Shown here: positions 45,394 to 54,409 of the stretch, one piece after another
How the letters are laid out: every line of letters starts with the position of its first letter
Position numbering within the stretch: the first letter of the stretch is position 1
From: Nonomuraea jiangxiensis
Lineage (GTDB): Bacteria; Actinomycetota; Actinomycetes; Streptosporangiales; Streptosporangiaceae
Direction: 5' to 3'
Assembly: GCF_900099965.1 (NCBI RefSeq)
Contig: NZ_FNDJ01000003.1
Coordinates: 310,001-374,000, forward strand
Length of the DNA stretch: 64,000 nt
Position numbers and translations under genes: made by a program
The notes under the pieces: generated by a model
The model's database searches: none
What the model was told of the DNA's origin: nothing
Seen by the model: only the letters and a program-made list of their open reading frames with translations

Positions 45394-45902
45394 TCGCTGC
45401 CCAGATCCTCCCGACCCCGGTGGGTCCGCTGGCCCTGCTGTCCCGGGAAGGGACACTGGTCGCGGCCGGCTTCACCGCCGACCCCACGGAGATGTTCGTC
45501 CGGCTCACGCCGGCCCTGCAGGCGGAGGGCCTGGAGGTCGGGGCCGACCTCGGCGCCGCCTCCGAGGCGGTGCGGGCGTACCTGGACGGGGACCTGGCGG
45601 CGCTGGACGCCGTCCCGGTCTCGCAGCCCGGCACGCCCACGCGCAGGCGCCTCCACGAGGCGTTGCGCGAGGTCAAGCCGGGGACGACCGTGTCGTACGC
45701 GGAGCTGGCCGAGCGCGCGGGCCTGCCGCGGACGGCGGCACGGGCGGCGGGGTCGGCCTGCTCCCAGAACCTCATCGCGTCGTTCGTGCCCTGCCATCGG
45801 GTGTTGCCCAGCGGCGGGGGATATGGCGGGTATTACTACGGCGTACCGGTCAAGGAATGGCTGCTTGCCCACGAATCCGGGCAAATTATTAACGCTTTGT
45901 AG
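45390..45902 (+). CDS. ogt: Methylated-DNA-protein cysteine methyltransferase
   Basis: This 170-residue suicide enzyme repairs O6-methylguanine. The active site is SFVPCHRVLPSGGGYGGYYYGVPVKEWLLAHE, with the Cys in PCHR; the expected Asn of the helix-turn-helix region lies in ACSQNLIASFVPCHR. It is translationally coupled to the Ada-AlkA gene, forming an adaptive-response operon. The 3' end and the following spacer are AT-richer than the rest. Confidence 0.95.
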   Translation: MIAAQILPTPVGPLALLSREGTLVAAGFTADPTEMFVRLTPALQAEGLEVGADLGAASEAVRAYLDGDLAALDAVPVSQPGTPTRRRLHEALREVKPGTTVSYAELAERAGLPRTAARAAGSACSQNLIASFVPCHRVLPSGGGYGGYYYGVPVKEWLLAHESGQIINAL

Positions 45903-45932
45903 TCGGACGACTTCATTCGGTAATATTTTCGC

Positions 45933-46799
45933 ATGCCGACTCAGCAACATGAATATCTCTTGGAGTTAGTCCAGCAACGCCCTTCCCTGGTGGCCACGCT
46001 GCTGGCGGAGAAGGGCGTGACGGTTCCGGCTTACCAGGAAGCCCGGCTGGACAGTTGCGACATGACCGAACGAGTGCCCACGGAATACCGTGCGGACTCG
46101 GTCGTCGTCATGGTCGACAAGAATCCGGTCTCGGCGGTGGTGCTGGAGGTCCAGCGGGAATATGACCACAGAAAGACCTGGTCCTGGCCCGTTTACCTGG
46201 CCACGCTTCGAGGGCGCGTGAAGTGCCCCTGCATACTGCTCGTCTTCTGTCCGAGCAGGACGGAGGCCACCAAGTGCGCCCAACCCATCGACATGGGGCA
46301 TCCAGGCTGGACGCTCCATCCGATCGTCCTGGGCCCGGACGAGGTGCCCATGGTCACCGAAGTCGACCGGGCCATAGCCAACCCCGAGCTCATGGCACTC
46401 TCCGCCATCGTGCACGGCGCGGGAGACGACGGCGCCAAGGTCCTCCAGGTGATGCACGACGCCCACGAGCACCTGTCCGAAGAGCAGCAAAGCTATTCTG
46501 ATCTGGTACTCGACCTGCTACCGAAAGACGCCGTCAACAAGTTCAAGGAGATCCAGATGGCAATAGTGAGGGAGTACAAGACCTCGAGGGGATACCGGAG
46601 CTCGCTGGTTCGCAGCTGGGTCGCGGCAGGAGTTGCGGAAGGCGAGGCGATGGCCATCCTGCGGATCCTGAGCAAGCGGGGCATCCCGGTGCCAATCGAG
46701 GTGCAGGAGCGCATCCTCGACTGCATCGACTCCGAAGTCCTGGAGACCTGGATCGACAGAGCCCTCGACGTCAGCAGCGTCGACGAACTGTTCGACTGA
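45933..46799 (+). CDS. Rpn/PD-(D/E)XK-like transposase-family nuclease
   Basis: This 288-residue protein has a likely nuclease core: EYRADSVVVMVDKNPVSAVVLEVQREYDHRKTWSWPVYLATL gives Asp-(x)-Glu-x-Gln. It is followed by VKCPCILLVFCPSR, then a helical C-terminus with MAIVREYKTSRGYRSSLVRSWVAAGVAEGEAMAILRILSKRGIPV. The family is abundant in multicellular actinobacteria and related to RpnA-type recombination-promoting nucleases. No partner gene was recognised next to it. Confidence 0.65.
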   Translation: MPTQQHEYLLELVQQRPSLVATLLAEKGVTVPAYQEARLDSCDMTERVPTEYRADSVVVMVDKNPVSAVVLEVQREYDHRKTWSWPVYLATLRGRVKCPCILLVFCPSRTEATKCAQPIDMGHPGWTLHPIVLGPDEVPMVTEVDRAIANPELMALSAIVHGAGDDGAKVLQVMHDAHEHLSEEQQSYSDLVLDLLPKDAVNKFKEIQMAIVREYKTSRGYRSSLVRSWVAAGVAEGEAMAILRILSKRGIPVPIEVQERILDCIDSEVLETWIDRALDVSSVDELFD

Positions 46800-46844
46800 G
46801 GGCCGTGGGCGGCGGGCCGGGACGAGTCCCCGGCCCGCTGCTCG

Positions 46845-47789
46845 CTAGGGTCTGACGTTGCTCTGGATCTCGCCCACCTGCACGTCGCGGGAGGTGTCCA
46901 CCTCGACGGGTGGGAAGGTGACCGGCACCACGTTGTCGACCACCTGGACCGGCCAGACCGTCGTCACGGTGAGCGGGTACTTCTCCTGCCCCTGGTCGAT
47001 CGACGAGCGCAGATAGCGAACGCCGCAGGTGAACTGCCCACCCTTGACGTACGGCTTGCCGGTGGGGCCGCAGCCCTCCACGTGGATCTCCGCGCGCTCA
47101 GCGGTGGTGCCCGGATCGATCTTGATGTCCTGGAGGGTGGCCACCACGGTCACGCTCATGAAACCGGGGATGGAGGCGGTGACCGTACGGCGCGGCTGGC
47201 CGATGCCTTCGATCCAGACCCAGGTCGGCAGGTTCACGAAGCTCTTGGCGTCCGGGTTCAGATTGATGGTGTGCTGGGGAACGGTCATCGCGGCCCGGGC
47301 GATCTCCGCCAGTTGCTGGAGCGTGATCCCCGCGGGTGGCGTGGTGTTCGGCGGGACGAACAGGAACTGCTCCAGCGCCGCCGCGCAGGCCGCGCCCGCG
47401 GGATCGTTCAGCATGTAGTTGGTCGCCCACCAGAGCCCCTCCTGGCCCTCCTTCTCCAGGAACGGCGCGATGAAGGCCCGGTGGCTCTCCTCGTGAATAG
47501 CGGCTCTCCTGGCATTGCCGACGCCCTTGGTGTGCAGATCGATCATTTCCTGGGCGTTCAGGAACGGCTCGTACCAGCAGGGGCGCTTCACCGTGTAGCC
47601 GTCGCCCTTGCCGTTCTTGGCGCCGTCGCCGCTGATGGTGAGCCTGCTGCCCGCCCTGGCGACCTGCGCGGTCACGGTGTCGCCTTCCCGGGAGACACCT
47701 GTACTCGGTTCGTCGCCCGGGTTCGCCGCGGGCGGGCTGACGGGCAGGAGGAGGAGCCCCGCCGCTATCGCTGAGATGAGGGGTTTCAT
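46845..47789 (-). CDS. Secreted protein of the tad-operon end, unknown function
   Basis: This protein of about 314 residues has a signal peptide (MKPLISAIAAGLLLLPVSPPAANP). It holds a region with TVKRPCWYEPFLNAQEMIDLHTKGVGNARRAAIHEESHRAFIAPFLEKEGQEGLWWATN in pieces, and a C-terminal beta-rich domain with two cysteines (VEGCGPTG, FTCGVRYLRSS). The motif AIHEESHRAF looks like a zinc protease HExxH variant (HEESH), but the assignment is unproven. ATG 47789 overlaps the lipoprotein stop (ATGA). Confidence 0.65.
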   Translation of the reverse strand: MKPLISAIAAGLLLLPVSPPAANPGDEPSTGVSREGDTVTAQVARAGSRLTISGDGAKNGKGDGYTVKRPCWYEPFLNAQEMIDLHTKGVGNARRAAIHEESHRAFIAPFLEKEGQEGLWWATNYMLNDPAGAACAAALEQFLFVPPNTTPPAGITLQQLAEIARAAMTVPQHTINLNPDAKSFVNLPTWVWIEGIGQPRRTVTASIPGFMSVTVVATLQDIKIDPGTTAERAEIHVEGCGPTGKPYVKGGQFTCGVRYLRSSIDQGQEKYPLTVTTVWPVQVVDNVVPVTFPPVEVDTSRDVQVGEIQSNVRP

Positions 47790-48406
47790 CGGGTGCACCG
47801 TTCATCGGGGTTGAAATAGGATCTGATGCGCCACACGCCGTCATCGCCGCGGTGCGCGATCACGCTTTCGGCGTACGGCGCGCGGACCAGGGAGGGCTGG
47901 CGCGGCACGGCCTTCCCGGTGGCCGCCGAGACCACCCGGATCCCGGTCTCGTCTATGCAGGCGTTGACCTGGGCCCCCTTGTTGTCCACGACCGAGACGA
48001 CCCGCAGGTTGTAGACCCGCCCGACTCCGCGCATGGACTGGTCCTGCTCGACGAACCCGCGGATCCACTCGCTGGCCTGGATCTCGGCCTCGTACTCCAT
48101 GTTGTGGTCGTAGATCGACTCGCCTTCGGCCACGGCCCTGCGGGTGCCCACGTACTGGTCGACCATGATCTTCATCAGCGGGTCCGGGTCGGCGGGCCAC
48201 TCGATCCTGGCCCGCAGGCCGTCGGCGATCTGCACCGTCTGGGGGCCGGCGGGGAGCGCCTCGTCCGCCGTATCATCCGGCGGCTGCGTGGTGCTGCTCG
48301 TCCTGGCCGGAGAGGGTGCCTCCTGAGGCCGGTACGGCCGCTCGGGCTGACCGCAGCCGGCCAGGGCCAGCAAGGTGAGCGCCAGGACCGGCGCCATTCG
48401 TCTCAT
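47786..48406 (-). CDS. Lipoprotein of the tad operon, unknown function
   Basis: This 206-residue protein has a lipobox LALTLLALAGCG, a Pro/Thr/Ser-rich linker and a folded part starting TVQIADGLRARIEWPADPDPLMKIMVDQYVGTRRAVAEGE in pieces. It contains one further conserved-looking cysteine pair in NACIDE and DERC. It overlaps genes on both sides by four bases (ATGA). It may act at the outer face of the membrane in the pilus/secretion machine. Confidence 0.7.
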   Translation of the reverse strand: MRRMAPVLALTLLALAGCGQPERPYRPQEAPSPARTSSTTQPPDDTADEALPAGPQTVQIADGLRARIEWPADPDPLMKIMVDQYVGTRRAVAEGESIYDHNMEYEAEIQASEWIRGFVEQDQSMRGVGRVYNLRVVSVVDNKGAQVNACIDETGIRVVSAATGKAVPRQPSLVRAPYAESVIAHRGDDGVWRIRSYFNPDERCTR

Positions 48407-51117
48407 GCGGACGACTCCCTCACTACATGAATGCGCCACGTGGGCAGCAGTTCCTCGATCAGGGCCTCGGTCTCGGGGGCCATCCCGCCGCCGTACGGGT
48501 GCGAGGACGCCCTGCGGGTCAGGCCCTCGACGACGGCGCGCAGGCGTACCGTGTCCTCCGTGGCGTGGGTGGCGCGCAGCAGGTCGCGCCAGAGAGCCTC
48601 GTCGTCGGTCGCCAGCAGCAGCGCCGCGCGGATGGCGGCCACCGCGGCGTCCGGCTGGCCGTGCGCGAGCCGGATCTCGCAGAGTTGCCGCGCCGCGTCC
48701 GCCACCTCGGCGGCCACGTCGTATTCCAGGTCGTCGGCGGCCAGCCAGGCGTAGCGCCCGGGTTGCCTGTTGGCCAGCAGCGGGCCTCTGACCAGGCTGA
48801 GCGCCTTCTCCAGCAGCACGGGCCTGGCCGTCGGGTCGCCGTGCGAGCGGCGTACGAGCTCGCGGAAGACCGCCCAGTCCGTACGGACGTCGGGGCCCAG
48901 CCGCAGGCGGCCCGCCTCGTCGGTGAGCAGGTGTTCGGAGCCCAGCCAGTCGACGACCCTGGCGATCGTGGCGTCCCTGACCATGGCCTGCACGCCGCGC
49001 GGCCACAGCACCCCGCCGAGCACCACGGGATGTACGCCGCCCGGGTGCGTGGCCAGGTAGACCAGCAGCTCGGTGGCCAGCGCCAGCCGCCCCTCCTCCA
49101 GTGGGTCCAGGCCGACCACCTCGACGGGGCCGAGCATCCGGATCTCGACCGCCGGCGGGTGCAGCCCCGCCAGCGGCTCGGGTTCGGGGACGGGCTCGCC
49201 GTCGAGCCGTCCCGCCGTGCGGAACAGGTCGACGAGCGCCCGGTAGTGGCGCCGGGGCAGGAGCTGGGCGGTCACGTCGAAGCCCAGCTCGGCGATCCTG
49301 GCCCGGCCGTCGTCGCCGATCTCCAGGGTCCAGGTGGCGTGCGGGATCTCGCCCGCGACGACGTATCCGGCGGTGTCCCTGCGGGCCAGCAGCGCCAGGC
49401 GGCGCGCCTCCTCGTGCGTGGGCGCCACCGCGGACAGCAGGTAGTGGGCGTCGCGCGGGCTGCCGGAGATGCGCCCGGTCAGCACCTCCCTGCGCGGGGC
49501 CGCGCTCGCCTCCAGCCCGGGCAGCACCTCGGCCAGGCTGCCGACGGCTCTGACCCGGTCGGGCGCAATCGCGGTCAGCTCCTCGCCGAAGCCGACGAGC
49601 GTGATGCGCATGCGGTCGGACCAGCGGTTGGTGGCCAGCTCGACGGCGATGGCGGCCAGCGCGGCGGTGGTCTGCGGGCCGCGTACGTTGATCAGGCCCT
49701 GCGCGGCCTCCAGGTCGATCAGCACCCTCCCGCTCGCGTCCGTGCCGATGGACACCAGCCCCGGGTACGGCGCCCCGCCCGGCCGCTCGTCCAGCAGGCG
49801 GCCCTCGTGGGTGGGCAGCCGCCAGATCTGCCCGCCGTCCTGGGCCGTCCACGGCTCGGGCGGGTCGTCGTCCGATGGATGGATCCACAGGTCGAGCGTG
49901 CGGGGCGACAGGTGGGCCCCGTACACGGTGGGCGGGGTGCGGTGCTGCGCGGCCAGTTCAGCGCCGAGCATCCTCAGCCCGAGGTCCAGGACGCGGGCGC
50001 CCGGCGCGTCACCGCCCAGCCTGAGCGCGACCTCGGCGCGGGCGGCGTCGTCGCGGGGCCGGACGATCCTGCGGCCGAACATGCGCCGCCAGAGCTGCTC
50101 GCGGCGCCGCTTGGCCAGCACGAACAGCAGCCCGGCGGCGGCCAGCGAGGCCGGGACGAGGTAGTCGAGCAGATCCCCCTGGGCCTCCCGGATGACCTGT
50201 TGCGGCTCCTCCGCTTTCACGCTGTCGCGCGGCTCGGGCATGCGGTGCTTCGCCTCCGCCCGTTCTGGGGTCTGCCGCTCGGCGCGGTCGGCCTTGGAGT
50301 CGGCACGGTCGGTCTTCGAGCCGCCGTCGGCCCGGCCCGGATGCTCGCGCAGGGTCTGCTCGCGGGGCTGGCCGGCGGGCACGATGTGGACGTTCCTGGC
50401 ATCGTCCGGCATGTCGAGCACCCAGCCGGGCCTGATCAGGTCGGCCATGCGCAGGCGGCTGCCGTCCGGCTGCTCCTTCGCCTGGTTGAGCCGGTAGATC
50501 TCGGGATATCGGCGGCCGTCGCCGAGGCATTTTTCCGCGATCTCCCACAGGCTCTCGTGGTGCCGGCCGTGCGGGGGCTGGACCACGTACACCTTCTTGG
50601 TCTTGTGCGTCTCAAGGGCCTTCTCGACGATCGGGGCCGAGTACGCGACCGCCGTCACGGGCGGAGCGGCGGGCGTGGGCGGCGCCAGCTTGGCGATCGG
50701 CGCCACCATCGCCCCGGCCGTGAACAGCAGCAACACGGCCGAGACCAGCTTGTTGGCCAGGGCCTGCGAGGCGCCGGAGAGCGGCACCCGGGCGGGCATG
50801 CCGACCCGGCGCACCCCGGCGTACACCTCGACCAGCACGCACACGAACAGCTGGAACCAGGCCAGCCAGACCAGCAGCACCAGCACCGCGACCACGGTGC
50901 TCGGCCCCATCCTGCTGGTGAGCGAGGCGAGATCGAGCAGTTCGGGAGCGAGCGGCGGCCCGACGAACACGAGCAGCGCGTACGGCACGCCGCCCACCAG
51001 CGCCACCAGCACGACCAGCGCCGCGAGCCCGGCGAGCACGTCGCCGGCGCTGCGCCTGGCCGGGGCGCGCACCGGCTTGTGACGTCCGTGAGGACGCGCG
51101 GGCTCTCGCGTCGGCAT
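48403..51117 (-). CDS. LysM and BTAD domain membrane protein
   Basis: This 904-residue protein has three membrane helices at the N-terminus (LAGLAALVVLVALVGGVPYALLVF, VVAVLVLLVWLAWFQLFVCVLV, LVSAVLLLFTAGAMVAPIA). A LysM-like peptidoglycan-binding segment follows (YVVQPPHGRHHESLWEIAEKCLGDGRRYPEIYRLNQ), then a charged linker and another helix (LVPASLAAAGLLFVLAKRRR). A long cytoplasmic region ends in a BTAD regulator-like domain (MLGPVEVVGLDPLEEGRLALATELLVYLATHPG, DEALWRDLLRATHA). It is a recurring protein of actinobacterial tad loci, perhaps linking the cell wall to regulation. Confidence 0.8.
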   Translation of the reverse strand: MPTREPARPHGRHKPVRAPARRSAGDVLAGLAALVVLVALVGGVPYALLVFVGPPLAPELLDLASLTSRMGPSTVVAVLVLLVWLAWFQLFVCVLVEVYAGVRRVGMPARVPLSGASQALANKLVSAVLLLFTAGAMVAPIAKLAPPTPAAPPVTAVAYSAPIVEKALETHKTKKVYVVQPPHGRHHESLWEIAEKCLGDGRRYPEIYRLNQAKEQPDGSRLRMADLIRPGWVLDMPDDARNVHIVPAGQPREQTLREHPGRADGGSKTDRADSKADRAERQTPERAEAKHRMPEPRDSVKAEEPQQVIREAQGDLLDYLVPASLAAAGLLFVLAKRRREQLWRRMFGRRIVRPRDDAARAEVALRLGGDAPGARVLDLGLRMLGAELAAQHRTPPTVYGAHLSPRTLDLWIHPSDDDPPEPWTAQDGGQIWRLPTHEGRLLDERPGGAPYPGLVSIGTDASGRVLIDLEAAQGLINVRGPQTTAALAAIAVELATNRWSDRMRITLVGFGEELTAIAPDRVRAVGSLAEVLPGLEASAAPRREVLTGRISGSPRDAHYLLSAVAPTHEEARRLALLARRDTAGYVVAGEIPHATWTLEIGDDGRARIAELGFDVTAQLLPRRHYRALVDLFRTAGRLDGEPVPEPEPLAGLHPPAVEIRMLGPVEVVGLDPLEEGRLALATELLVYLATHPGGVHPVVLGGVLWPRGVQAMVRDATIARVVDWLGSEHLLTDEAGRLRLGPDVRTDWAVFRELVRRSHGDPTARPVLLEKALSLVRGPLLANRQPGRYAWLAADDLEYDVAAEVADAARQLCEIRLAHGQPDAAVAAIRAALLLATDDEALWRDLLRATHATEDTVRLRAVVEGLTRRASSHPYGGGMAPETEALIEELLPTWRIHVVRESSA

Positions 51118-51187
51118 CGCCTCTCCTTTCTCGCGTCCAGCGTCATGCCTCGGGTGTTCCGGCGGCCATCCAGTGGTGGGAATCGGT

Positions 51188-51598
51188 CTATCTCGCTTCG
51201 GGGGCGGCGGTGGCCGTGCCGGCCATCTCGGCGCCGGGGAAGCCGATCGCGCTCAGGAAGAACGCCTCCCAGCGCACCGACACCGTGACCGTCACCTGCT
51301 CCCCGCCCTGCCCGACGGCGCAGTCGCCGCGGGTCACGTCGTCGCCGCCCTGGGCCTCGACGATCTCGTCGGCCCTGGCGCACACCTGGTCCTCGCCCAG
51401 CAGCCGTGTCTCGCCCGAGGTGCGCAACTGGTCGACGTCGATCTGGTCGGCGCCGGCCCGCGCGGCCTGCTCGGCCACGTCGGCGGCGCGCAAGCGGGCG
51501 TTGATCGCCGACCCGCCGTCCACCAGCAGCCCCGCCAGCAGGAACACGACCACGGAGAACAGCACGGTGAAGACCGACATCGACCCCCGCTCGCTCAA
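51188..51598 (-). CDS. TadE-like pseudopilin 3
   Basis: This small protein of about 136 residues begins ERGSMSVFTVLFSVVVFLLAGLLVDGGSA, the TadE/TadF type prepilin-like helix. It has a TTG start at 51598 that overlaps the preceding TGA (TTGA); ATG 51580 is the alternative. Cysteines in DQVCARA and GDCAV may form a disulfide outside. It lies in the leftward tad operon. Confidence 0.75.
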   Translation of the reverse strand: MSERGSMSVFTVLFSVVVFLLAGLLVDGGSAINARLRAADVAEQAARAGADQIDVDQLRTSGETRLLGEDQVCARADEIVEAQGGDDVTRGDCAVGQGGEQVTVTVSVRWEAFFLSAIGFPGAEMAGTATAAPEAR

Positions 51599-51990
51599 TC
51601 GACCCTCCTGAACTGCTCGAGCGGCACCACGGCCGTACCGGTCATCCGCTTGGTGCCGCCGAACCCGAGGAAGCCGAGGTCGAGCTCGCAGGTGACCTCG
51701 GCATGGACCTGGCCGCCCTGCTCCCACTCGGACTCGTCCAGGGAGACCGACGAGGACTGGCACTGGCCTTCGAGCACCTCCGCGATGATGGCCTCGGCGG
51801 CGGACTCCGCCTGGTCGAGGCTGCGCTGCACGGACGCCGCGCGGGCCGCGTCCCGTGCCGCCCCGTTGACCCGCCCCTGCGACTCCACCAGCACCCCCGC
51901 GCCGGCCAGGAACAGCAGGAACAGCAGGAAGACCGGCGCCAGCATCACCGTCTCCACGGCCATGGAGCCCCGCTCCGCCGTCCTGGTCAC
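51595..51990 (-). CDS. TadE-like pseudopilin 2
   Basis: This 131-residue protein begins ERGSMAVETVMLAPVFLLFLLFLAGAGVLVESQGRV, a hydrophobic prepilin-type segment with the Glu at +5. It then has QCQSSS and VTCELDLG cysteines. The GTG start overlaps the upstream TadE stop (GTGA). It probably anchors or primes the pilus at the membrane. Confidence 0.8.
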   Translation of the reverse strand: MTRTAERGSMAVETVMLAPVFLLFLLFLAGAGVLVESQGRVNGAARDAARAASVQRSLDQAESAAEAIIAEVLEGQCQSSSVSLDESEWEQGGQVHAEVTCELDLGFLGFGGTKRMTGTAVVPLEQFRRVD

Positions 51991-52430
51991 TGGCAGTCCT
52001 CTCCGCCGTTGTCGGGGCGGAAGCACTCGACGGGCCCGCCCGCGGTGGCGGTGATCGTGAACGTGAGGTCGGGCAGCAGCGGGATCACCTGTACGGCCTT
52101 GCCGGTCACGGTGACGAAACGTTCGTCGGGGTCCTTCTCGGATGTCGTGGCCGTGGCGTCCGACAGCAGTCGGGGCCCGATGGCCTGGACGATGCCGGTG
52201 GCCTTCTCGGTGGCCGCGCCCTCCCAGGCCGCCGAGTCGAACGGGGCCGACCTGGCCACCCTGGCACCCTCCTGGGCGGCCGCCTCCGCGACCTGCCGGC
52301 CGTGGAACCAGAGCGCGACCTGCACGATGAGCAGCGCGGCGGCCAGGATGACCGGCATGAGCAGGGCCAGCTCGATCGCCGTCACGCCGCGCTCGTCGCG
52401 CCTGTCAGCCGTCGTCCGCACCACCGTCAC
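51987..52430 (-). CDS. tadE: TadE-like pseudopilin 1
   Basis: This 147-residue TadE-family protein has DERGVTAIELALLMPVILAAALLIVQVALWFHGRQVAEAAAQEGARVA at its N-terminus and a C-terminal cytoplasmic or external beta domain. It ends with a cysteine pair in VECFRPDNGGEDCQ. It overlaps the pilin gene by 26 bases and the next TadE gene by four. Confidence 0.85.
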   Translation of the reverse strand: MTVVRTTADRRDERGVTAIELALLMPVILAAALLIVQVALWFHGRQVAEAAAQEGARVARSAPFDSAAWEGAATEKATGIVQAIGPRLLSDATATTSEKDPDERFVTVTGKAVQVIPLLPDLTFTITATAGGPVECFRPDNGGEDCQ

Positions 52431-52650
52431 CGCCCCCGGCGCCTCCGCCGCCGAACGACTCGCCGATTTCGTTCTGTTTGTCCTCGACCAGGTTCTTGAT
52501 CACCGTGGCCAGGCCGAGCGCGACGCCCGCGACGATGGCGGTGATGATCACCCATTCGACTGCGGACGCGCCCCTGGTGGGTGCGGTACGGGCCCGGTGG
52601 ACGCGCACGCCCAGATATGCGGTGAGATAGATGATCCAAGGGTGATTCAT
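52405..52650 (-). CDS. flp: Flp-type major pilin candidate
   Basis: This 81-residue protein has the pilin-like sequence RGASAVEWVIITAIVAGVALGLATVIKNLVEDKQ. Cleavage probably falls before ASAVEW, with Glu at +5. The C-terminus is a glycine run (FGGGGAGGGDGGADDG). It lies just after tadC (starting one base upstream of it on the minus strand) and before the tadE genes. No prepilin peptidase is in the window. Confidence 0.8.
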   Translation of the reverse strand: MNHPWIIYLTAYLGVRVHRARTAPTRGASAVEWVIITAIVAGVALGLATVIKNLVEDKQNEIGESFGGGGAGGGDGGADDG

Positions 52651-53571
52651 TCAGGCTCCCAACATCTTCATGGCAGCGGGAAAGCTGAGGAAAATCACGA
52701 AACCGGCGCAGAGCAGGAGCTGGGCCACGAGCATCGACTGCGAGCGCTCGCCCGCCCGGCCCTCGATCTCCGCGAGTTCGCGGCGGCGCAACGTGGCGGC
52801 CCTGGCCGTCAACGATGCGCGTACTTTGGCGCCGTCGTCGGCCACCAGGCCGAGCGCGGCGGACAGGTCGCGCAGCTCGTCGACGTTGATCTCCTCACCG
52901 AGCTGGCCGAGCGCCTGCCACGGAGTGATGCCGACGATCCGGGCGCCGCTCAGGGCGTCGCGGATGCGGCCCATCGCCCAGTTGGGCTGCTCGCCGCTGA
53001 CCGAGACGGCCATCATCAGGGCCTCGGGCACGCCCCGGCCGCCGGCCAGGTTCATGGAGACGAGGTCGAGGAACGCGCCCACGACGTGCCGGAAGTCGCG
53101 CCGCCGCGCCGCGGCCTCCTTCTTGACCTGCAGATCGGGCAGGAAGAAGAAGAACAGGGCCGCGAGCACGGCCGACCAGAACGGGATGGTGAGCGAGATG
53201 CCCCATTCCATGAGCACCAGCCAGCCGAGCAGCAGCGGGAAGGCCAGCAGGCCGCTTGTGGCCAGCAGCACCTTGGTGGCCAGGAACGCCTCGAACGACC
53301 GGCCGATCAGCGTCAGGTCCGCCCTGACAGACCTGACCTCCCAGCCGCGGACGCCGTACAGGCGGGCCATGCGCACGCCGAGGTTGCGGCGGAACGCGCC
53401 GACCTCCTCGTCGGGCAGGACGAGCTGGATGCGCGGCGCGCCCGCGTCCTCGCGCACGGCGTCCAGCGCCAGCAGCCGCGTCACCAGCCCGGGCCGGGCC
53501 GGGAAGAGGGCTTTCAGCAGGACGAGCAGGCCGATCCCGAGCACGGCGCCGGCCAGCGCGGCCTCAACCAT
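52651..53571 (-). CDS. tadC: Tad pilus membrane platform protein TadC
   Basis: This 306-residue type II/IV secretion F-domain protein has helices at AVLGIGLLVLLKALFP, VLLATSGLLAFPLLLGWLVLMEWGI, and near the end LLLCAGFVIFLSFPAAM. The F-domain region is AFLDLVSMNLAGGRGVPEALMMAV. It follows tadB with an overlap of eight bases. Confidence 0.9.
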   Translation of the reverse strand: MVEAALAGAVLGIGLLVLLKALFPARPGLVTRLLALDAVREDAGAPRIQLVLPDEEVGAFRRNLGVRMARLYGVRGWEVRSVRADLTLIGRSFEAFLATKVLLATSGLLAFPLLLGWLVLMEWGISLTIPFWSAVLAALFFFFLPDLQVKKEAAARRRDFRHVVGAFLDLVSMNLAGGRGVPEALMMAVSVSGEQPNWAMGRIRDALSGARIVGITPWQALGQLGEEINVDELRDLSAALGLVADDGAKVRASLTARAATLRRRELAEIEGRAGERSQSMLVAQLLLCAGFVIFLSFPAAMKMLGA

Positions 53572-54406
53572 CGCCGCCTCCTCCCATCAGCAGCCGGGTG
53601 GGCTTGTCGAACCTGGCCAGCCGCCGCATCCAGGCGAACCCCGCGCCGAAGAGCCCCGCCACGACCACCAGTACGGCCTGGCCGAGCGCGTCCTCGTATT
53701 CCTCGACGTATGCGGGGTTGAAGACGACGAGGATCCCGGCGAAGGCCAGCGCTGTGATCACCACGATCTGCACGCTGCGCCGGGTGGCGCGGCGTTCGGC
53801 CTCGACCCGGCGGCGCATGTCGAGCTCCTCGCGGGCCGAGACGGCCAGCGCGCCCAGCACGTCGCGCAGACCGGGGCCGCGTAGCCGGGAGTTGAGGATG
53901 AGCGCGGCCACCACCAGGTCGGCCGAGGGGTCGTCGAGCTCGTCGGCGAAGAGCGCGAGGGCGTCCGGCAGCGCCATCCTGGTGTGCAGGCGGTCGATCA
54001 TCGCCCGCAGATGCGGTCTGAGCGTGGGGGCCGCGGCCCTGATGGACGACGGGATGGCCTGTTCCAGCCCGGCGGCGCCGGCGATCGTGTCGCGCAGCGA
54101 CTCCGTCCAGGCGGCGAGCCCTTCGAGGCGGCTCATGGCGGCGCGTTCCTCGGCGGCGCCGCCGGACAGCCCGCGCCAGGCGAACACCAGCAGCACCGTG
54201 CCCACCGCCACGACCGGCCAGCCGGTGATCACCAGGACCATGGTGGCGGCCACCGCGGCGATGGCGGCGCGGGTGGTGAGGAACTTGACCAGGTGGCGCT
54301 TGGGCCGGGACGGGCGGGGGCTCATGCCGTACAGGGAGATGACGAACAGGAACAGGCCGCCGCCGGCGAGCGCCCCGGCGAGCAGGGAGAACGGGTCGAA
54401 GGCCAT
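53564..54406 (-). CDS. tadB: Tad pilus membrane platform protein TadB
   Basis: This 280-residue F-domain protein has N-terminal helices (FSLLAGALAGGGLFLFVISLYGM and AAIAAVAATMVLVITGWPVVAVGTVLLVFAW). The cytoplasmic segment is WTESLRDTIAGAAGLEQAIP, and C-terminal helices follow. It is encoded three bases after tadA. TadB and TadC form the inner-membrane base that TadA drives. Confidence 0.9.
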   Translation of the reverse strand: MAFDPFSLLAGALAGGGLFLFVISLYGMSPRPSRPKRHLVKFLTTRAAIAAVAATMVLVITGWPVVAVGTVLLVFAWRGLSGGAAEERAAMSRLEGLAAWTESLRDTIAGAAGLEQAIPSSIRAAAPTLRPHLRAMIDRLHTRMALPDALALFADELDDPSADLVVAALILNSRLRGPGLRDVLGALAVSAREELDMRRRVEAERRATRRSVQIVVITALAFAGILVVFNPAYVEEYEDALGQAVLVVVAGLFGAGFAWMRRLARFDKPTRLLMGGGGDG

Positions 54407-54409
54407 CGG

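Noticed and set aside
48427..51288. Rightward frame of about 950 codons opposite the LysM-BTAD gene
   Set aside because: Antisense shadow; real gene on the other strand has clear domains and operon overlaps.
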